A stretch of DNA of 64,000 nucleotides from Alkalilimnicola ehrlichii (GCF_003399765.1 NZ_NFZV01000005.1:62001-126000), one strand, 5' to 3'. Numbered from the stretch's first letter, positions 9,791 to 19,770 are shown. Made by a program: numbers and translations. The notes: generated by a model from the letters alone, not told the origin.

Positions 9791-10646
9791 TTGACTAAGA
9801 CAGCATCAACTCCCCGAGTAACTGTTCTGCTCGCGGTCTATAACAGCGAGCGATCAATATCTAAGTGTGTGGAAAGCATACTCGAGCAGAGTTTCAAGGA
9901 TTTTGAGCTGTTGATCGTGGACGATGGGTCGACAGATCAGACAGCGGATATAATTCGGCGGGCTTCGAAGAAAGATAACCGGATCCGTATCTTGTCAAAC
10001 TCAAGCAATTTAGGGCTCGGGGCGAGCTTGGCTTGGGGAGTTGATGAGGCTGTTGGTGAATATTTGATTCGTATTGATGCTGATGATGTCTGTCTACCTG
10101 ATCGCCTTGAAAGGCAGGTGCGGCACCTGGATCAGAACCCGGAAGTTGATGTGTTAGGTGGTGCGGCGCTGGAAGTGGACAGTTCAGGAAAACAAATTGG
10201 GGTGCGGTGCATGCCTGCGGAGCATGATGATATTATGGCATGTATCTGGGCTAACCCCTTTATTCATCCAACGGTCGCCTTTCGTCGCCGTCGTCTTCTA
10301 GATGTTGGCAGTTATGATCCTGAGTTGCGAAGGCGCCAGGACTATGAACTGTGGTTTCGATGTGCCGAGCGAGGGTTGAGGTTCGCTAACTTGCAAGAGC
10401 CTCTGATTTACTACTTTTTGATGAGAATACACACCGTAAACAACCGTTAAGGTTAGCTTTACAACAGGCGGGGATTGGATGGCGGGGTGCCGGCGATTGA
10501 GGCTTCCCTTGTGGCAGCAGCTAGCGGTTTCAGTGCCGTTAATTCGTGCACTATTACCGGCTCCAGTTCAACATTTTTTATACAAGGCTCTGAGCATTGT
10601 AGATCCTCGGAAGAGAGGAGCGCGTAAAAGCGAGTCTTGTCTTTGA
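9791..10646 (+). CDS. Family 2 glycosyltransferase, two frameshifts near the C-terminus
   Basis: A TTG start with AGGA upstream. VTVLLAVYNSERSI, LLIVDDGSTDQT and IRIDADDVCLPDRLERQ are classic GT2 elements with a DxD. NPFIHPTVAFRRR and RRQDYELWFRCAERG follow. The uninterrupted frame stops at 10450, but the expected tail continues in other frames. Adding one T at the T5 run 10415-10419 gives FDENTHRKQPLRLALQQAG. Adding one G at the G4 run 10484-10487 gives CRRLRLPLWQQLAVSVPL and a stop at 10644. The repaired protein is ~285 residues, normal for the family. The tail is reconstructed by me, so the end is inferred. Confidence 0.78.
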
Positions 10647-10666
10647 GTAAATAGTTGGCTGTTTCT

Positions 10667-11620
10667 ATGACTGTCGCCATTACTGGGGCTGGAGGCTTTA
10701 TTGGGCGTGTACTCGCTCATCGCTTACACGAAGGGCCTACTAACCCTATATCTATATCAAGTCAATGGAAAGAGCTGCCCGGAGGCCGTCCCACTCCGTC
10801 ATTGCTCGATGTTGATGGCTGGGCTCGTTCCTTTAAAGGGGCGGAAGTGGTCGTTCATCTTCTTGGTCGCGCTCATATACTCAGGGAGCGACAAGGGAAT
10901 CCTAGCGAGGCTTTCCGGCAAGTTAATGTAGATGCTACCCAGGCCGTTCTAGAGGGCGCGCGGCGCGCCGGGGTTCGTCGGCTTGTGTTCGTGAGTTCTG
11001 TTGGCGTTCACGGACCAGCTAATGGGCGGGTGCTCCGTGAGTCGGACGACTTAGATGCAAGCGAGCTTTATGCCCGTTCCAAGTTGGAAGCGGAGAAACT
11101 TGTAATTGAATTCGCTCAGGCAGCGGACTTTGAGTGGGTCATCGTCAGGCCTCCTCTGGTGTACGGGCCTGGATGCCCTGGCAACTTACACCGCTTGATG
11201 GAGTTGATTTACAAAGGCGTTCCTTTGCCGTTTGGCGCTGTGGCGGGTGCTCGCAGTTTGATTGGTGTTGATAATCTCTCTGATTTTCTAGTTACGTGCT
11301 CAAAACATCCTGCTGCGGCGAATCAGGCCTTTCTCGTTTCCGACGGCGAGGATATTGCTACGGGCGATTTAGTCCGTGTCCTTGCGCAGGGGATGGGGCG
11401 TTCTCCTCGATTGCTAAATGTCCCTTATGAATTGCTTCTTTGGGCCGCTAAAACTTTCAGGAAGGAAGAATTGATAAGGAAGGTGTGTGATCCGCTTCAG
11501 GTCGACTCGAAAAAGGCGAGGATCCTGTTGGGCTGGCATGAAGTTCGTTCATTGTCGGATGGGCTTCTTGCGACGGCGCGTGCGTTCAGCGAGTCAAAGA
11601 AAGGTGGGGCGGCCAAATAA
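10667..11620 (+). CDS. NAD-dependent sugar-nucleotide epimerase (WbpV/GalE-like)
   Basis: 317 residues from an ATG at 10667. VAITGAGGFIGRVLAHRL is the N-terminal Rossmann glycine motif. VFVSSVGVHG with YARSKLEAEKL provides the S...YxxxK catalytic set of extended short-chain dehydrogenases. RPPLVYGPGCPGN marks the substrate loop. In Pseudomonas O-antigen loci, a WbpV-type epimerase of this form lies next to the WbpL transferase, as here; it is thought to supply the sugar that WbpL transfers. Epimerisation at C4 of UDP-GlcNAc or a related sugar is inferred, not shown. Confidence 0.85.
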   Translation: MTVAITGAGGFIGRVLAHRLHEGPTNPISISSQWKELPGGRPTPSLLDVDGWARSFKGAEVVVHLLGRAHILRERQGNPSEAFRQVNVDATQAVLEGARRAGVRRLVFVSSVGVHGPANGRVLRESDDLDASELYARSKLEAEKLVIEFAQAADFEWVIVRPPLVYGPGCPGNLHRLMELIYKGVPLPFGAVAGARSLIGVDNLSDFLVTCSKHPAAANQAFLVSDGEDIATGDLVRVLAQGMGRSPRLLNVPYELLLWAAKTFRKEELIRKVCDPLQVDSKKARILLGWHEVRSLSDGLLATARAFSESKKGGAAK

Positions 11621-11647
11621 TGATTCTTTTCTTGAAGGGTACTGATT

Positions 11648-12685
11648 TTGCACGCTAGCTGGATAATGCCGTTTGCCTTGTTTATTGCGGTAGCGTTGTC
11701 CGCCGCATTCACTGCCGCTATGCGTAGGCATGCATTGGCACATTCGATGGTAGACGTGCCCAATGAGCGGAGTTCTCATGCCAACCCTACCCCACGAGGC
11801 GGCGGGGTAGCATTAGTACTGGTTTTTTCAGCTCTTTCCACTCTGTTAGCGCCTTGGCTTGGCTGGTCAGCGACAGCGCTTATGGCTATGTTGGGCGGAG
11901 GGGCCGTGGTCGCGGGTATTGGCTACTTGGACGATCATGGTGACGTCGCTGCCCGTTGGCGGCTTATGGCGCATTTTGTCGCAGCGTTCGTCGCTTTATC
12001 TGCGTTAGCGGCGCATGGCGGCTTGCCGACTGTACCCTTGGGCTCGTGGATACTTGATTTGGGCGTCTTTGGCTATCTGTTTGCGGCGCTCTTTATCGTC
12101 TGGTTGCTAAATCTTTACAACTTCATGGACGGAATCGACGGTCTGGCCGGGGTGGAGCTGGTAACCGTCTCAGGCGGCGCGGCTCTGCTGTTGTTTTGGC
12201 AAGGGGCGCCTATCTCTGCAAGCTGGTTGCTTTTGTTGGCGGCGTGCGGATTGGGGTTTCTGGTCTGGAATTGGCCACCTGCAAAAATTTTTATGGGTGA
12301 TGCCGGTAGCGGTTTTTTAGGGTTCGTGCTTGCAGTCTTTGCCCTCTGGACGGGGGGCGAGGGCGGAATCGGCGTATGGGCCTGGGGGATTCTGCTGGGG
12401 GTGTTTTTAGTCGATGCGACGTGGACGCTTATTCGACGAGTTTCGCTTGGCCAGCGCTTTTACGAGGCGCATCGCATCCATGCATATCAATATGCATCAC
12501 GAGAGTTTGGCGCCCATAAGCCGGTGACGTTGGGAGTCGCGGCTATTAATATCGGATGGTTGCTGCCCTGGGCAGCGTTAGCGACATGGTTTCCGGGCTT
12601 AGGCGGGCTCTTTTTGGTGATTGCGTGGGCGCCTTTGGTGTTCCTGTGCTGGTGGTTTAAAGCTGGAGTGCCGGAGAGCGCTTGA
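11648..12685 (+). CDS. WbpL/WecA-type undecaprenyl-phosphate glycosyltransferase (family 4)
   Basis: 345 residues, polytopic throughout (about ten membrane segments). It has the MraY/WecA landmarks: VDVPNERSSHANPTPRGGG near residue 36, GYLDDHGD near 98, LLNLYNFMDGIDGLAG near 155 with the catalytic aspartates, and KIFMGDAGSGFLGF near 213. An HRIHAYQ block near 277 completes the set. It starts a repeat unit by moving a sugar-1-phosphate to undecaprenyl phosphate. The TTG start lies 27 bases after the epimerase stop. Its arrangement with the epimerase and the downstream WbpM-like gene matches P. aeruginosa O-antigen loci. Confidence 0.9.
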   Translation: MHASWIMPFALFIAVALSAAFTAAMRRHALAHSMVDVPNERSSHANPTPRGGGVALVLVFSALSTLLAPWLGWSATALMAMLGGGAVVAGIGYLDDHGDVAARWRLMAHFVAAFVALSALAAHGGLPTVPLGSWILDLGVFGYLFAALFIVWLLNLYNFMDGIDGLAGVELVTVSGGAALLLFWQGAPISASWLLLLAACGLGFLVWNWPPAKIFMGDAGSGFLGFVLAVFALWTGGEGGIGVWAWGILLGVFLVDATWTLIRRVSLGQRFYEAHRIHAYQYASREFGAHKPVTLGVAAINIGWLLPWAALATWFPGLGGLFLVIAWAPLVFLCWWFKAGVPESA

Positions 12686-13075
12686 TAATTTGAATTGCTT
12701 CAGCCGGTTGGGAAAGTGTAGCTCATAGCAGTTCGCTCTATACAGAGACTGATTTCCGCGTGGTTCTGTTGGTAATGGGTAAAGATATAGTGCTTGCGTA
12801 GGGTGGACGTTACGTTTTTGTTGGTTTTTGATTGATTTCTAATCTATGCGTTTTCATACAATTGCGTCTTGTGTCTCTACGCAAAGCGCCTCATCCTTAG
12901 GGGGCGGATAGCCGCCGTTGCCGGAACCAGCTGTGAACGTTTCTCGTTGCTGCCTGCATCGGCAAGGCAGGGCTATAGGGTGCTACATGCAAATTTCGGT
13001 TCGGCACCCAGGCACCCAGGCATCCGCTTGAGTCACATAGGCATGGATTTGCTGAATTAACGAGAGCTTATCTGG
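12686..13075. other. Non-coding gap before the WbpM-like gene
   Basis: 390 bases with no convincing gene; a 63-codon frame at 12869-13060 resembles no known protein. The first half is AT-rich and holds a weak promoter-like pair, TTGATT and TACAAT with ~19-base spacing (about 12830-12865). Small hairpins are present (GGCGGATAGCCGCC near 12902), as is a short tandem repeat GGCACCCAGGCACCCAGGCA near 13002-13022. The next gene may have its own promoter here. Confidence 0.35.
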
Positions 13076-15043
13076 ATGAGTCGAGTAATTAAGCGGGTTG
13101 TAATGGTTGGCGCCGATTTGGCGTTAATTCCGTTTGCGTTGTGGGGGGCGTTTGCTTTACGGCTTGGGGAATTCTTCCCACCGGAGATGGGGAGTTTCTG
13201 GTGGTTATTCCTGCTGTTGCCGTTGCTCACAGTCCCCGTCTTTGCAGCGTTGGGTTTTTATCGCATGGTGGTCCGTTATATGGGGCCGCATGCCGTCTAT
13301 GCCCTATTTAAGGGCGTTACCTACTCGGCGCTGATGTTGTCGGTAATCGTGCTTATGCTCGGTTCGCAAGGCTTCCCGCGCTCGATTCTCGTCTCTTATT
13401 GGTTGATTTTGCTACTAGGCGTCGGTGGTAGCCGGTTTTTGGTGCGCGCCTGGCTACAATCGCGTTTTCGGCGTTCGGTCGAGAAAAAACCGGTCGTTAT
13501 TTACGGTGCCGGGAGTTCGGGGGCTCAGCTCGCCGCGGCTTTGGCGGCCGGGTGGGAATTCCACCCCGTTGCGATGTTGGACGACGATCGTAGCCTGCAT
13601 GGCAGCTTCGTTAGCGGCGTCAAAGTCTACGGGCCGGATAAGCTGGCAGATTTGATTGCCGAGTATGACGCTGAGTTTGTGATGCTCGCCATGCCCGGCG
13701 CGCCGCGTATGCGGCGGAAAGCTATCCTGCAACGTTTGGAGAGCTTCCCGGTGCATGTTAAGACGGTGCCGAGTATGGAAGACTTGGTCAGCGGCGAAGC
13801 CAAACCGGATGAGGTACGGGATGTTGAGGTTGAAGACCTCTTATGGCGCGATCCGGTGGTGCCGGATCCCGAGCTTATGAGCGCCTGTATCGCCGGCAAA
13901 AATGTTTTGGTAACAGGTGCCGGCGGTTCAATCGGCAGCGAGCTTTGCCGGCAGATTATCCGGGAGCGCCCCCAGCGTTTGGTGCTTCTGGAATTGAGCG
14001 AGTTTGGTTTGTACCGAATCGAGCGAGAGCTGATAGGGATTATCGATAAGCTCGATTATGACGTTGAGCTTATCCCCTTGCTCGGCTCGGTCACCGATCG
14101 CGACCGCATGCTGCGAATCATGCAAGCATACGATATTCAAACCGTTTATCACGCGGCCGCTTACAAGCATGTGCCGATTGTCGAGCACAATAGCATCGAA
14201 GGCTTGCGCAATAATGCCTTGGGTACTTGGTACACGGCGGAAGCGGCCCGAACGACGGGGGTTGAGCATTTCGTACTGATCTCAACGGACAAGGCAGTGC
14301 GGCCGACCAACGTTATGGGCGCTACCAAGCGCCTTGCGGAGATGGTTTTGCAGTCCATGATGGACGATCCGGGCAAGACTACATTCTGCATGGTCCGGTT
14401 TGGAAACGTATTGGGCTCCTCGGGTTCCGTTGTGCCCTTGTTCCGCGAGCAGATCAAACGAGGTGGGCCCGTCACGGTAACGCACCCGGAAATTACGCGT
14501 TATTTCATGACTATACCGGAAGCGGCTTCCTTGGTTATTCAAGCAGGGTCCATGAAGAAGGGCGGCGATGTATTCGTCTTAGATATGGGTGACTCTGTCC
14601 GCATCGTGGATCTAGCCCGGAAGATGATCCATTTGATGGGCTACGAGGTGCGGGACGATAAACATCCGCATGGCGATATCGAAATCCGGTTCACGGGCTT
14701 GCGCCCGGGCGAGAAGTTGTACGAAGAGCTGTTGATCGGAGATAACGTTTCCGGTACGGCGCATCCGAAGATTTTCCGAGCCGAGGAATGGGCGCCGAGC
14801 TGGGAGCAGATGAGCGCTCTGCTGCTTGAGCTTGAGACGGCGGCGAAGAACTGCGATGTCGCGACGGTGCAGCGAATTTTGGAAGAAATGGTGCACGGCT
14901 TCTCGCCACAGGGTGCCCTGCCTGATTTAGTCTGGGCACGCAGCCAAGGCCAAACGGCTGTCGGCAATGCTGCGGCTGTGGTTGCTAACAATGTGGCGCA
15001 GTTCCAGCCGCGAGCGCGCGACTTAGATAAGAGTACGCGTTAG
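13076..15043 (+). CDS. WbpM/CapD-type UDP-sugar 4,6-dehydratase, membrane-anchored
   Basis: 655 residues, full length for the large WbpM class. Four N-terminal membrane segments lie within residues ~10-125. They are followed by a first Rossmann domain (VVIYGAGSSGAQLAAAL near 141) and a second catalytic one (NVLVTGAGGSIGSELCRQI near 275). STDKAVRPTNVMGATKRLAE near 405 carries the SMK triad that replaces SYK in WbpM. RFTGLRPGEKLYEELL near 540 is the conserved C-terminal block. It dehydrates UDP-GlcNAc to a 4-keto-6-deoxy sugar for O-antigen. It lies after the WbpL gene, as in Pseudomonas. Confidence 0.92.
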   Translation: MSRVIKRVVMVGADLALIPFALWGAFALRLGEFFPPEMGSFWWLFLLLPLLTVPVFAALGFYRMVVRYMGPHAVYALFKGVTYSALMLSVIVLMLGSQGFPRSILVSYWLILLLGVGGSRFLVRAWLQSRFRRSVEKKPVVIYGAGSSGAQLAAALAAGWEFHPVAMLDDDRSLHGSFVSGVKVYGPDKLADLIAEYDAEFVMLAMPGAPRMRRKAILQRLESFPVHVKTVPSMEDLVSGEAKPDEVRDVEVEDLLWRDPVVPDPELMSACIAGKNVLVTGAGGSIGSELCRQIIRERPQRLVLLELSEFGLYRIERELIGIIDKLDYDVELIPLLGSVTDRDRMLRIMQAYDIQTVYHAAAYKHVPIVEHNSIEGLRNNALGTWYTAEAARTTGVEHFVLISTDKAVRPTNVMGATKRLAEMVLQSMMDDPGKTTFCMVRFGNVLGSSGSVVPLFREQIKRGGPVTVTHPEITRYFMTIPEAASLVIQAGSMKKGGDVFVLDMGDSVRIVDLARKMIHLMGYEVRDDKHPHGDIEIRFTGLRPGEKLYEELLIGDNVSGTAHPKIFRAEEWAPSWEQMSALLLELETAAKNCDVATVQRILEEMVHGFSPQGALPDLVWARSQGQTAVGNAAAVVANNVAQFQPRARDLDKSTR

Positions 15044-15250
15044 CCGTAAATAGTCCGTTTGTCGTTTGCTCTGTCGCTATGGGTCGGTTGATACTTGGCG
15101 ACAGGGTTTATGAGGTTTCTATCGCTGGAGCAACGGTAGGCTGGCGTTTGAACAAACGGCCTGAGGCATCGTGCTCTGCCTTCCGTTTTCGTTAAAGTTG
15201 AATGCATTCCGGTTCGTCCCCGAATGCCGAAGGTCCTTTACGAGAAAACT

Positions 15251-16156
15251 ATGGATAAGATTCGAAAGTGTGTGTTTCCCGTAGCGGGCTTAGGTACCCG
15301 TTTTTTGCCGGCTACTAAGGCTAGCCCGAAGGAAATGCTGCCGGTCGTTGATAAGCCGCTTATTCAGTATGCGGTAGAAGAGGCAGTCGCCGCCGGTGTG
15401 GAAACAATGATTTTCATCACCGGCCGAACGAAGCGTCCGATTGAGGATCATTTCGATAAGGCGCCCGAACTTGAGCGGGAGCTTGAAGAGCGGGGCAAAA
15501 AAGCGCTGCTGCAGACCGTTGCCGAAACTACACCGGACGGTATCGAGTGCATTTTCATTCGCCAAGGCGAGGCGCTGGGTTTGGGGCATGCGGTGCTGCG
15601 GGCGAAATCCGTGGTGGGCGATGAGCCGTTTTCGGTTATTTTGGCGGACGATTTGATCGATGCCGGCAAACAGGGCGTGCTTGCTCAAATGACGCGCTTA
15701 TTCGAGCGGCATCAATGCTCCTTGTTAGGTGTCGAGCGAGTGCCGGAGGATGAGACGAACAAGTACGGCGTGGTGAGCCCGACGCCGTTTGCAGAGCGTT
15801 TACAGGCTGTCGATGCCATCGTTGAGAAGCCGCCGGTCGATAAGGCGCCTTCGAACTTGGCCGTTGTCGGCCGCTATGTGCTGACCCCGCGCATTTTCGA
15901 TTTGTTGGAGCGAACCGAACGCGGCGCGGGTAACGAAATCCAGCTCACGGATGCGATCGCCGCGCTGCTTAAGGAACAGCAGGTGTTGGCGTATGAGTTT
16001 GACGGTCGTCGTTACGATTGCGGCAGTAAGCTGGGTTACTTAGAGGCGACGCTGGCCTACGGCTTGGCCCATCCGGAGCTTGGCGACGGGTTTCGGGATT
16101 TGTTGCTGCAAACGGCGGCGGAGTTGGAACGCGACGCCGAAGCCTCGGCGGTGTAA
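15251..16156 (+). CDS. galU: UTP-glucose-1-phosphate uridylyltransferase
   Basis: 301 residues from the ATG at 15251; a GUG/ATG upstream at 15224 gives an unlikely extension. [19 protein letters not shown] with [16 protein letters not shown] is the GalU nucleotide-binding start. [10 protein letters not shown] and [13 protein letters not shown] follow in the usual places, and [14 protein letters not shown] lies near the end. It makes UDP-glucose, the substrate for the UDP-glucose dehydrogenase encoded 2.2 kb downstream. A strong terminator follows. Confidence 0.95.
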   Translation: MDKIRKCVFPVAGLGTRFLPATKASPKEMLPVVDKPLIQYAVEEAVAAGVETMIFITGRTKRPIEDHFDKAPELERELEERGKKALLQTVAETTPDGIECIFIRQGEALGLGHAVLRAKSVVGDEPFSVILADDLIDAGKQGVLAQMTRLFERHQCSLLGVERVPEDETNKYGVVSPTPFAERLQAVDAIVEKPPVDKAPSNLAVVGRYVLTPRIFDLLERTERGAGNEIQLTDAIAALLKEQQVLAYEFDGRRYDCGSKLGYLEATLAYGLAHPELGDGFRDLLLQTAAELERDAEASAV

Positions 16157-16176
16157 TTGCCGCGCGGTATGATTCT

Positions 16177-16211
16177 CGGCGGGAGCGGTTCGTCTGCTTC
16201 CGCCGTTTTTT
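16177..16211 (+). terminator. Intrinsic terminator after galU
   Basis: CGGCGGGAGC pairs with GCTTCCGCCG (one G-U pair) around a nine-base loop and is followed by TTTTTT. It lies 20 bases after the galU stop, so the phosphomannomutase gene downstream is probably transcribed from its own promoter. Confidence 0.88.
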
Positions 16212-16282
16212 GTTTCCGAGGCGGTTTAAGCTGCCTGATGCCGCTGCCCTAGTCGCTTAACAAGAAGAAGGAACAAACCGAT

Positions 16283-17638
16283 ATGAGCGAGCTGACTTGC
16301 TTTAAGGCTTACGATATCCGTGGGCGGATACCCGATGAGCTGAACGAGGATATCGCTTACCGGATCGGTCGTGCTTATGCGGAATACCTGCGGCCGAAAA
16401 AGGTGGTCGTCGGGTACGACATTCGTTTATCGAGTCCGGCGATGAGCGAGGCGGTGATTAAGGGGCTCACTGAAGGTGGGGCGGATGTGTACGAGATCGG
16501 ACAGTGCGGCACCGAGGAAGTCTACTTCGCCACCTTCGATAATGATATGGACGGTGGGGTTATGGTCACCGCCAGCCATAATCCAAAAGATTACAATGGC
16601 ATGAAGCTCGTTCGCGAGCAATCCAAGCCTATCAGCGGAGATACGGGGCTTAAGGATATCAAGGCTCTTGCGGAAGAGAACGCATTTCCCAAGATGGCCG
16701 AGTGCGGGCGTCGTTTCGAGTTGGATCATCGGCCGCGTTACCTCGAACACCTACTGGGATATGTCGAGCGAGAGGCACTTAAGCCGCTAAAGGTGGTTGT
16801 GAATGCCGGTAACGGCGGTGCCGGAGCCGTCGTTGACCTGCTCGAACCCCACCTGCCTTTTGAGTTTATCAAGCTTCAACATGAGCCGGATGGGCATTTC
16901 CCGAACGGTGTGCCGAACCCTTTGTTGATCGAAAACCGAACGGTTACCGCCGAAGCGGTGCGCGCTCATGGCGCTGATTTAGGGTTGGCCTGGGACGGTG
17001 ATTTCGACCGTTGTTTTTTCTTCGACGAAAAGGGTGAGTTTGTTGAAGGCTACTACATCGTGGGCTTGTTAGCGGAAGCTTGTCTACGGAAGCAGTCCGG
17101 GCAGAAAATCGTGCACGACCCTCGGCTTACCTGGAATACAATCGATATTTGCGGTCTTCTGGGCGGGACGCCGGTGCAGAGCAAAACAGGGCATGCCTTC
17201 ATTAAGGAGCGCATGCGTAAAGAAGATGCCGCTTACGGGGGCGAGATGAGCGCGCATCACTATTTCCGCGATTTTGCATACTGCGATAGCGGTATGATTC
17301 CGTGGCTGTTGGTTGGGGAGTTGATTTCTCGTGCCGAGCGCCCTTTCTCCAGCTTACTCGCGGATCGACAGCGTAAATTCCCTGCCAGCGGCGAAATTAA
17401 CCGCCGCCTAAAAGATGCCGCCGCTACGTTGCAGGCCATAGAAGCTCAATACGGCAGTACTGCGCGGTCGGTGGATCGCACCGACGGATTAAGTTTCGAG
17501 TTCGACGATTGGCGTTTCAACCTGCGTGCATCCAACACCGAGCCCGTGGTGCGATTGAATGTGGAGTCGCGCGCCGATGAGGCGCTGATGAAGGCGAAAA
17601 CGGAAGAACTCTTGCGCTTCTTGGACGAGTCCGGCTAA
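16283..17638 (+). CDS. Phosphomannomutase/phosphoglucomutase (CpsG/ManB-like)
   Basis: 451 residues, normal length. [17 protein letters not shown] is the N-terminus of the CpsG/ManB group. [14 protein letters not shown] near residue 97 holds the phosphoserine, and [12 protein letters not shown] near 235 the metal-binding loop. [13 protein letters not shown] near 310 binds the sugar and [14 protein letters not shown] near 415 the phosphate. It interconverts hexose-6- and hexose-1-phosphates, feeding GDP-mannose synthesis through the ManC-type enzyme encoded downstream. AAGAAGGA upstream serves as ribosome site. Confidence 0.93.
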   Translation: MSELTCFKAYDIRGRIPDELNEDIAYRIGRAYAEYLRPKKVVVGYDIRLSSPAMSEAVIKGLTEGGADVYEIGQCGTEEVYFATFDNDMDGGVMVTASHNPKDYNGMKLVREQSKPISGDTGLKDIKALAEENAFPKMAECGRRFELDHRPRYLEHLLGYVEREALKPLKVVVNAGNGGAGAVVDLLEPHLPFEFIKLQHEPDGHFPNGVPNPLLIENRTVTAEAVRAHGADLGLAWDGDFDRCFFFDEKGEFVEGYYIVGLLAEACLRKQSGQKIVHDPRLTWNTIDICGLLGGTPVQSKTGHAFIKERMRKEDAAYGGEMSAHHYFRDFAYCDSGMIPWLLVGELISRAERPFSSLLADRQRKFPASGEINRRLKDAAATLQAIEAQYGSTARSVDRTDGLSFEFDDWRFNLRASNTEPVVRLNVESRADEALMKAKTEELLRFLDESG

Positions 17639-17646
17639 ATCGGATT

Positions 17647-18243
17647 ATGAACCACCGGTCGATTGCTTCCTTATTTGGGATAAACCGCCAACGCGTGCGG
17701 TTTATTCGTGCGTTAACCCTGCTGTGCGCGGGTGTGCTGTTGGCGTTGCCCGCTTCGCAGGCGAGGGCGCAAGAAGTCATCGAAGTAACCGGCAACGCCT
17801 TGCGCGTTTTCTTGCCGGCAGCCGCTTGGGCCGCCACGTATGTGGATCAGGACGGCGAAGGCCGGGATCAATTCTACTGGGCCTTGGGTAGTACGGTGGT
17901 AACCACCGTTGCATTAAAGCTCGCCGTGGATAGCGAAGGGCCCGATGGGCAAGCCTACGCGTTTCCCTCTGGGCATACTTCCATGGCATTTTCCTCCGCG
18001 TCGTTTATTCAGCGGCGCTACGGTTGGCGTTACGCTTGGCCGATTTACGGTTTGGCCGGTGTCGTCGGTTGGAGCCAATTGGAGTCGGATCAGGCGGATT
18101 GGGAGGATGTGGTGGCAGGAGCGGCTATCGGTTTTGCCTTTACGTGGTTATTCGTTGAGCCGCGGCCGGAGGATAACCCGGTCGAGTTCAGCGTAAACGT
18201 TGCACCCGACGAATACAGCGTTGGGGTGCGTTGGCGGTGGTGA
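17647..18243 (+). CDS. PAP2-superfamily protein with degenerate catalytic motifs
   Basis: 198 residues with an N-terminal hydrophobic signal or anchor (residues ~20-38) ending near ASQARA. AFPSGHTSMAFSSASF is the central PSGH motif of lipid and acid phosphatases. The flanking motifs are altered. KLAVDSEGP has Gly where Kx6RP has Arg, and SQLESDQADWED has Gln for the Arg and Ala for the nucleophilic His of SRx5Hx3D. The fold is recognisable but phosphatase activity by the usual mechanism is doubtful. It follows the phosphomannomutase by only eight bases, so it is probably co-transcribed. It might bind a polyprenyl-phosphate or lipid rather than cleave it, which is inference. Confidence 0.8.
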   Translation: MNHRSIASLFGINRQRVRFIRALTLLCAGVLLALPASQARAQEVIEVTGNALRVFLPAAAWAATYVDQDGEGRDQFYWALGSTVVTTVALKLAVDSEGPDGQAYAFPSGHTSMAFSSASFIQRRYGWRYAWPIYGLAGVVGWSQLESDQADWEDVVAGAAIGFAFTWLFVEPRPEDNPVEFSVNVAPDEYSVGVRWRW

Positions 18244-18352
18244 GTACGCGAGCACGCATTTGTTTTGCTGTTGCTGTACCCTCTGCCGCAGAGTGCTATA
18301 GAGCTTATTGGTTTAACCAGGGATAGGCTAACAACTAATTGGAAGAGCGATT

Positions 18353-19723
18353 ATGAAGATTACGATTTTCGGTACGGGTTATGTGGGTCTCGTAACCGGC
18401 ACTTGCTTCGCGGAAGTAGGCAATGACGTTGTTTGCGTCGATGTGGATGCCGATAAAATCGAGCGGCTGAATAAAGGCGAAGTGCCTATTTACGAGCCAG
18501 GGCTCGAAGAACTCGTAGACCGTAATCGAAAAGCTGGTCGGCTGCGTTTTACAACGGACGCCAAAGCCGGTGTCGAGCATGGTTTGTTCCAATTTATCGC
18601 GGTCGGTACCCCACCGGACGAAGACGGCTCGGCCGATTTGCAGTACGTCTTGGCCGTGGCCGGCACGATTGCCGAGCACATGAGCGACTATAAAGTTGTG
18701 GTGGATAAATCCACCGTGCCGGTAGGAACGGCCGACAAAGTGCGCGCGCGGATAGCCGAGGTGCTGGCTAAGCGTGGTGCAAGCTTAGAGTTCGACGTGG
18801 TGTCTAACCCCGAGTTTCTAAAAGAAGGTGCCGCGGTTAACGACTTCATGAAGCCTGATCGCATCATCGTCGGTACCGATAATCCACGCACCACCGAGTT
18901 GCTACGGGCTTTGTATGCCCCGTTTAACCGCAATCACGATCGTTTGATCGACATGGATATTCGCTCTGCGGAGCTGACCAAGTATGCAGCCAACGCGATG
19001 TTGGCCACCAAGATCAGCTTCATGAACGAGTTGGCTAACTTGGCCGACCGTTTAGGCGCCGATATCGAGCACGTGCGCATCGGCATCGGTTCCGACCCGC
19101 GTATCGGATATTCCTTTATTTATCCAGGCTGCGGTTACGGCGGTTCTTGCTTTCCGAAAGATGTGCAGGCCTTAGCGCGTACCGCGTCCGAAGTCGGGTA
19201 CGATGCGCAGCTGTTGCAATCGGTGGAAGACGTTAATCTGCGTCAGAAAGAAGTGCTATTTGCCAAGATCAAGCAGCACTTCGGCGATTTGGCCGGCCGC
19301 CGCATCGCTCTTTGGGGTTTGGCTTTCAAGCCGGAAACGGACGACATGCGCGAAGCGGCAAGTCGCCGTTTAATGGAAGCCTTGTGGGAGGCGGGCGCAA
19401 CGGTTGCCGCCTTCGACCCGGAGGCGATGGAGGAAGCGAGCCGTATCTACGGGAAGCGTGCGGACTTGCAGCTATGCAGCAGCGCGGAGCAGGCCTTGGA
19501 AGGTGCTGACGCACTGGCGATTGTCACCGAATGGTCGGTTTTCCGCAGCCCGGATTTCGCCGGCATGAAGCAGCGTCTGAAGCAGCCGGTAATTTTCGAT
19601 GGGCGTAATCTGTACGATCCGGATCGCTTGGCCGCTCAGGGCTTCCACTACTATGCTATCGGTCGCCCGGTGCAAGAGCCGACGAGCGAAGGTAGCAGCG
19701 TTCGCTTGGCGACTGGCGCATAA
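18353..19723 (+). CDS. ugd: UDP-glucose 6-dehydrogenase
   Basis: 456 residues. [19 protein letters not shown] is the NAD-binding start. [14 protein letters not shown] near 123, [14 protein letters not shown] near 151 and [14 protein letters not shown] near 262, which holds the catalytic cysteine, follow in order. [15 protein letters not shown] near 325 is the C-terminal domain signature. It oxidises UDP-glucose (from GalU) to UDP-glucuronate, an acidic sugar donor for capsule or exopolysaccharide. A terminator-like hairpin follows. Confidence 0.95.
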   Translation: MKITIFGTGYVGLVTGTCFAEVGNDVVCVDVDADKIERLNKGEVPIYEPGLEELVDRNRKAGRLRFTTDAKAGVEHGLFQFIAVGTPPDEDGSADLQYVLAVAGTIAEHMSDYKVVVDKSTVPVGTADKVRARIAEVLAKRGASLEFDVVSNPEFLKEGAAVNDFMKPDRIIVGTDNPRTTELLRALYAPFNRNHDRLIDMDIRSAELTKYAANAMLATKISFMNELANLADRLGADIEHVRIGIGSDPRIGYSFIYPGCGYGGSCFPKDVQALARTASEVGYDAQLLQSVEDVNLRQKEVLFAKIKQHFGDLAGRRIALWGLAFKPETDDMREAASRRLMEALWEAGATVAAFDPEAMEEASRIYGKRADLQLCSSAEQALEGADALAIVTEWSVFRSPDFAGMKQRLKQPVIFDGRNLYDPDRLAAQGFHYYAIGRPVQEPTSEGSSVRLATGA

Positions 19724-19733
19724 AAGCCACATT

Positions 19734-19770
19734 GGCCGATCGGCGGCATAGCTGCCGGTCGGCCTTCTCC
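19734..19770 (+). terminator. Terminator-like hairpin after ugd
   Basis: GGCCGATCGGCGGC pairs with GCTGCCGGTCGGCC (14 bp with two G-U pairs) around the loop ATA and is followed by the pyrimidine-rich TTCTCCTCCTT. It lies ten bases after the ugd stop. The tail is not a pure T run, so efficiency is uncertain. Confidence 0.65.

Noticed and set aside
13002-13022. Tandem GGCACCC repeat as a CRISPR or iteron
   Set aside because: Only two to three short units without spacers or a related gene nearby.
12869-13060. A 63-residue gene upstream of the WbpM-like gene
   Set aside because: No resemblance to a known protein, no ribosome site, and it covers a repeat-rich non-coding gap.
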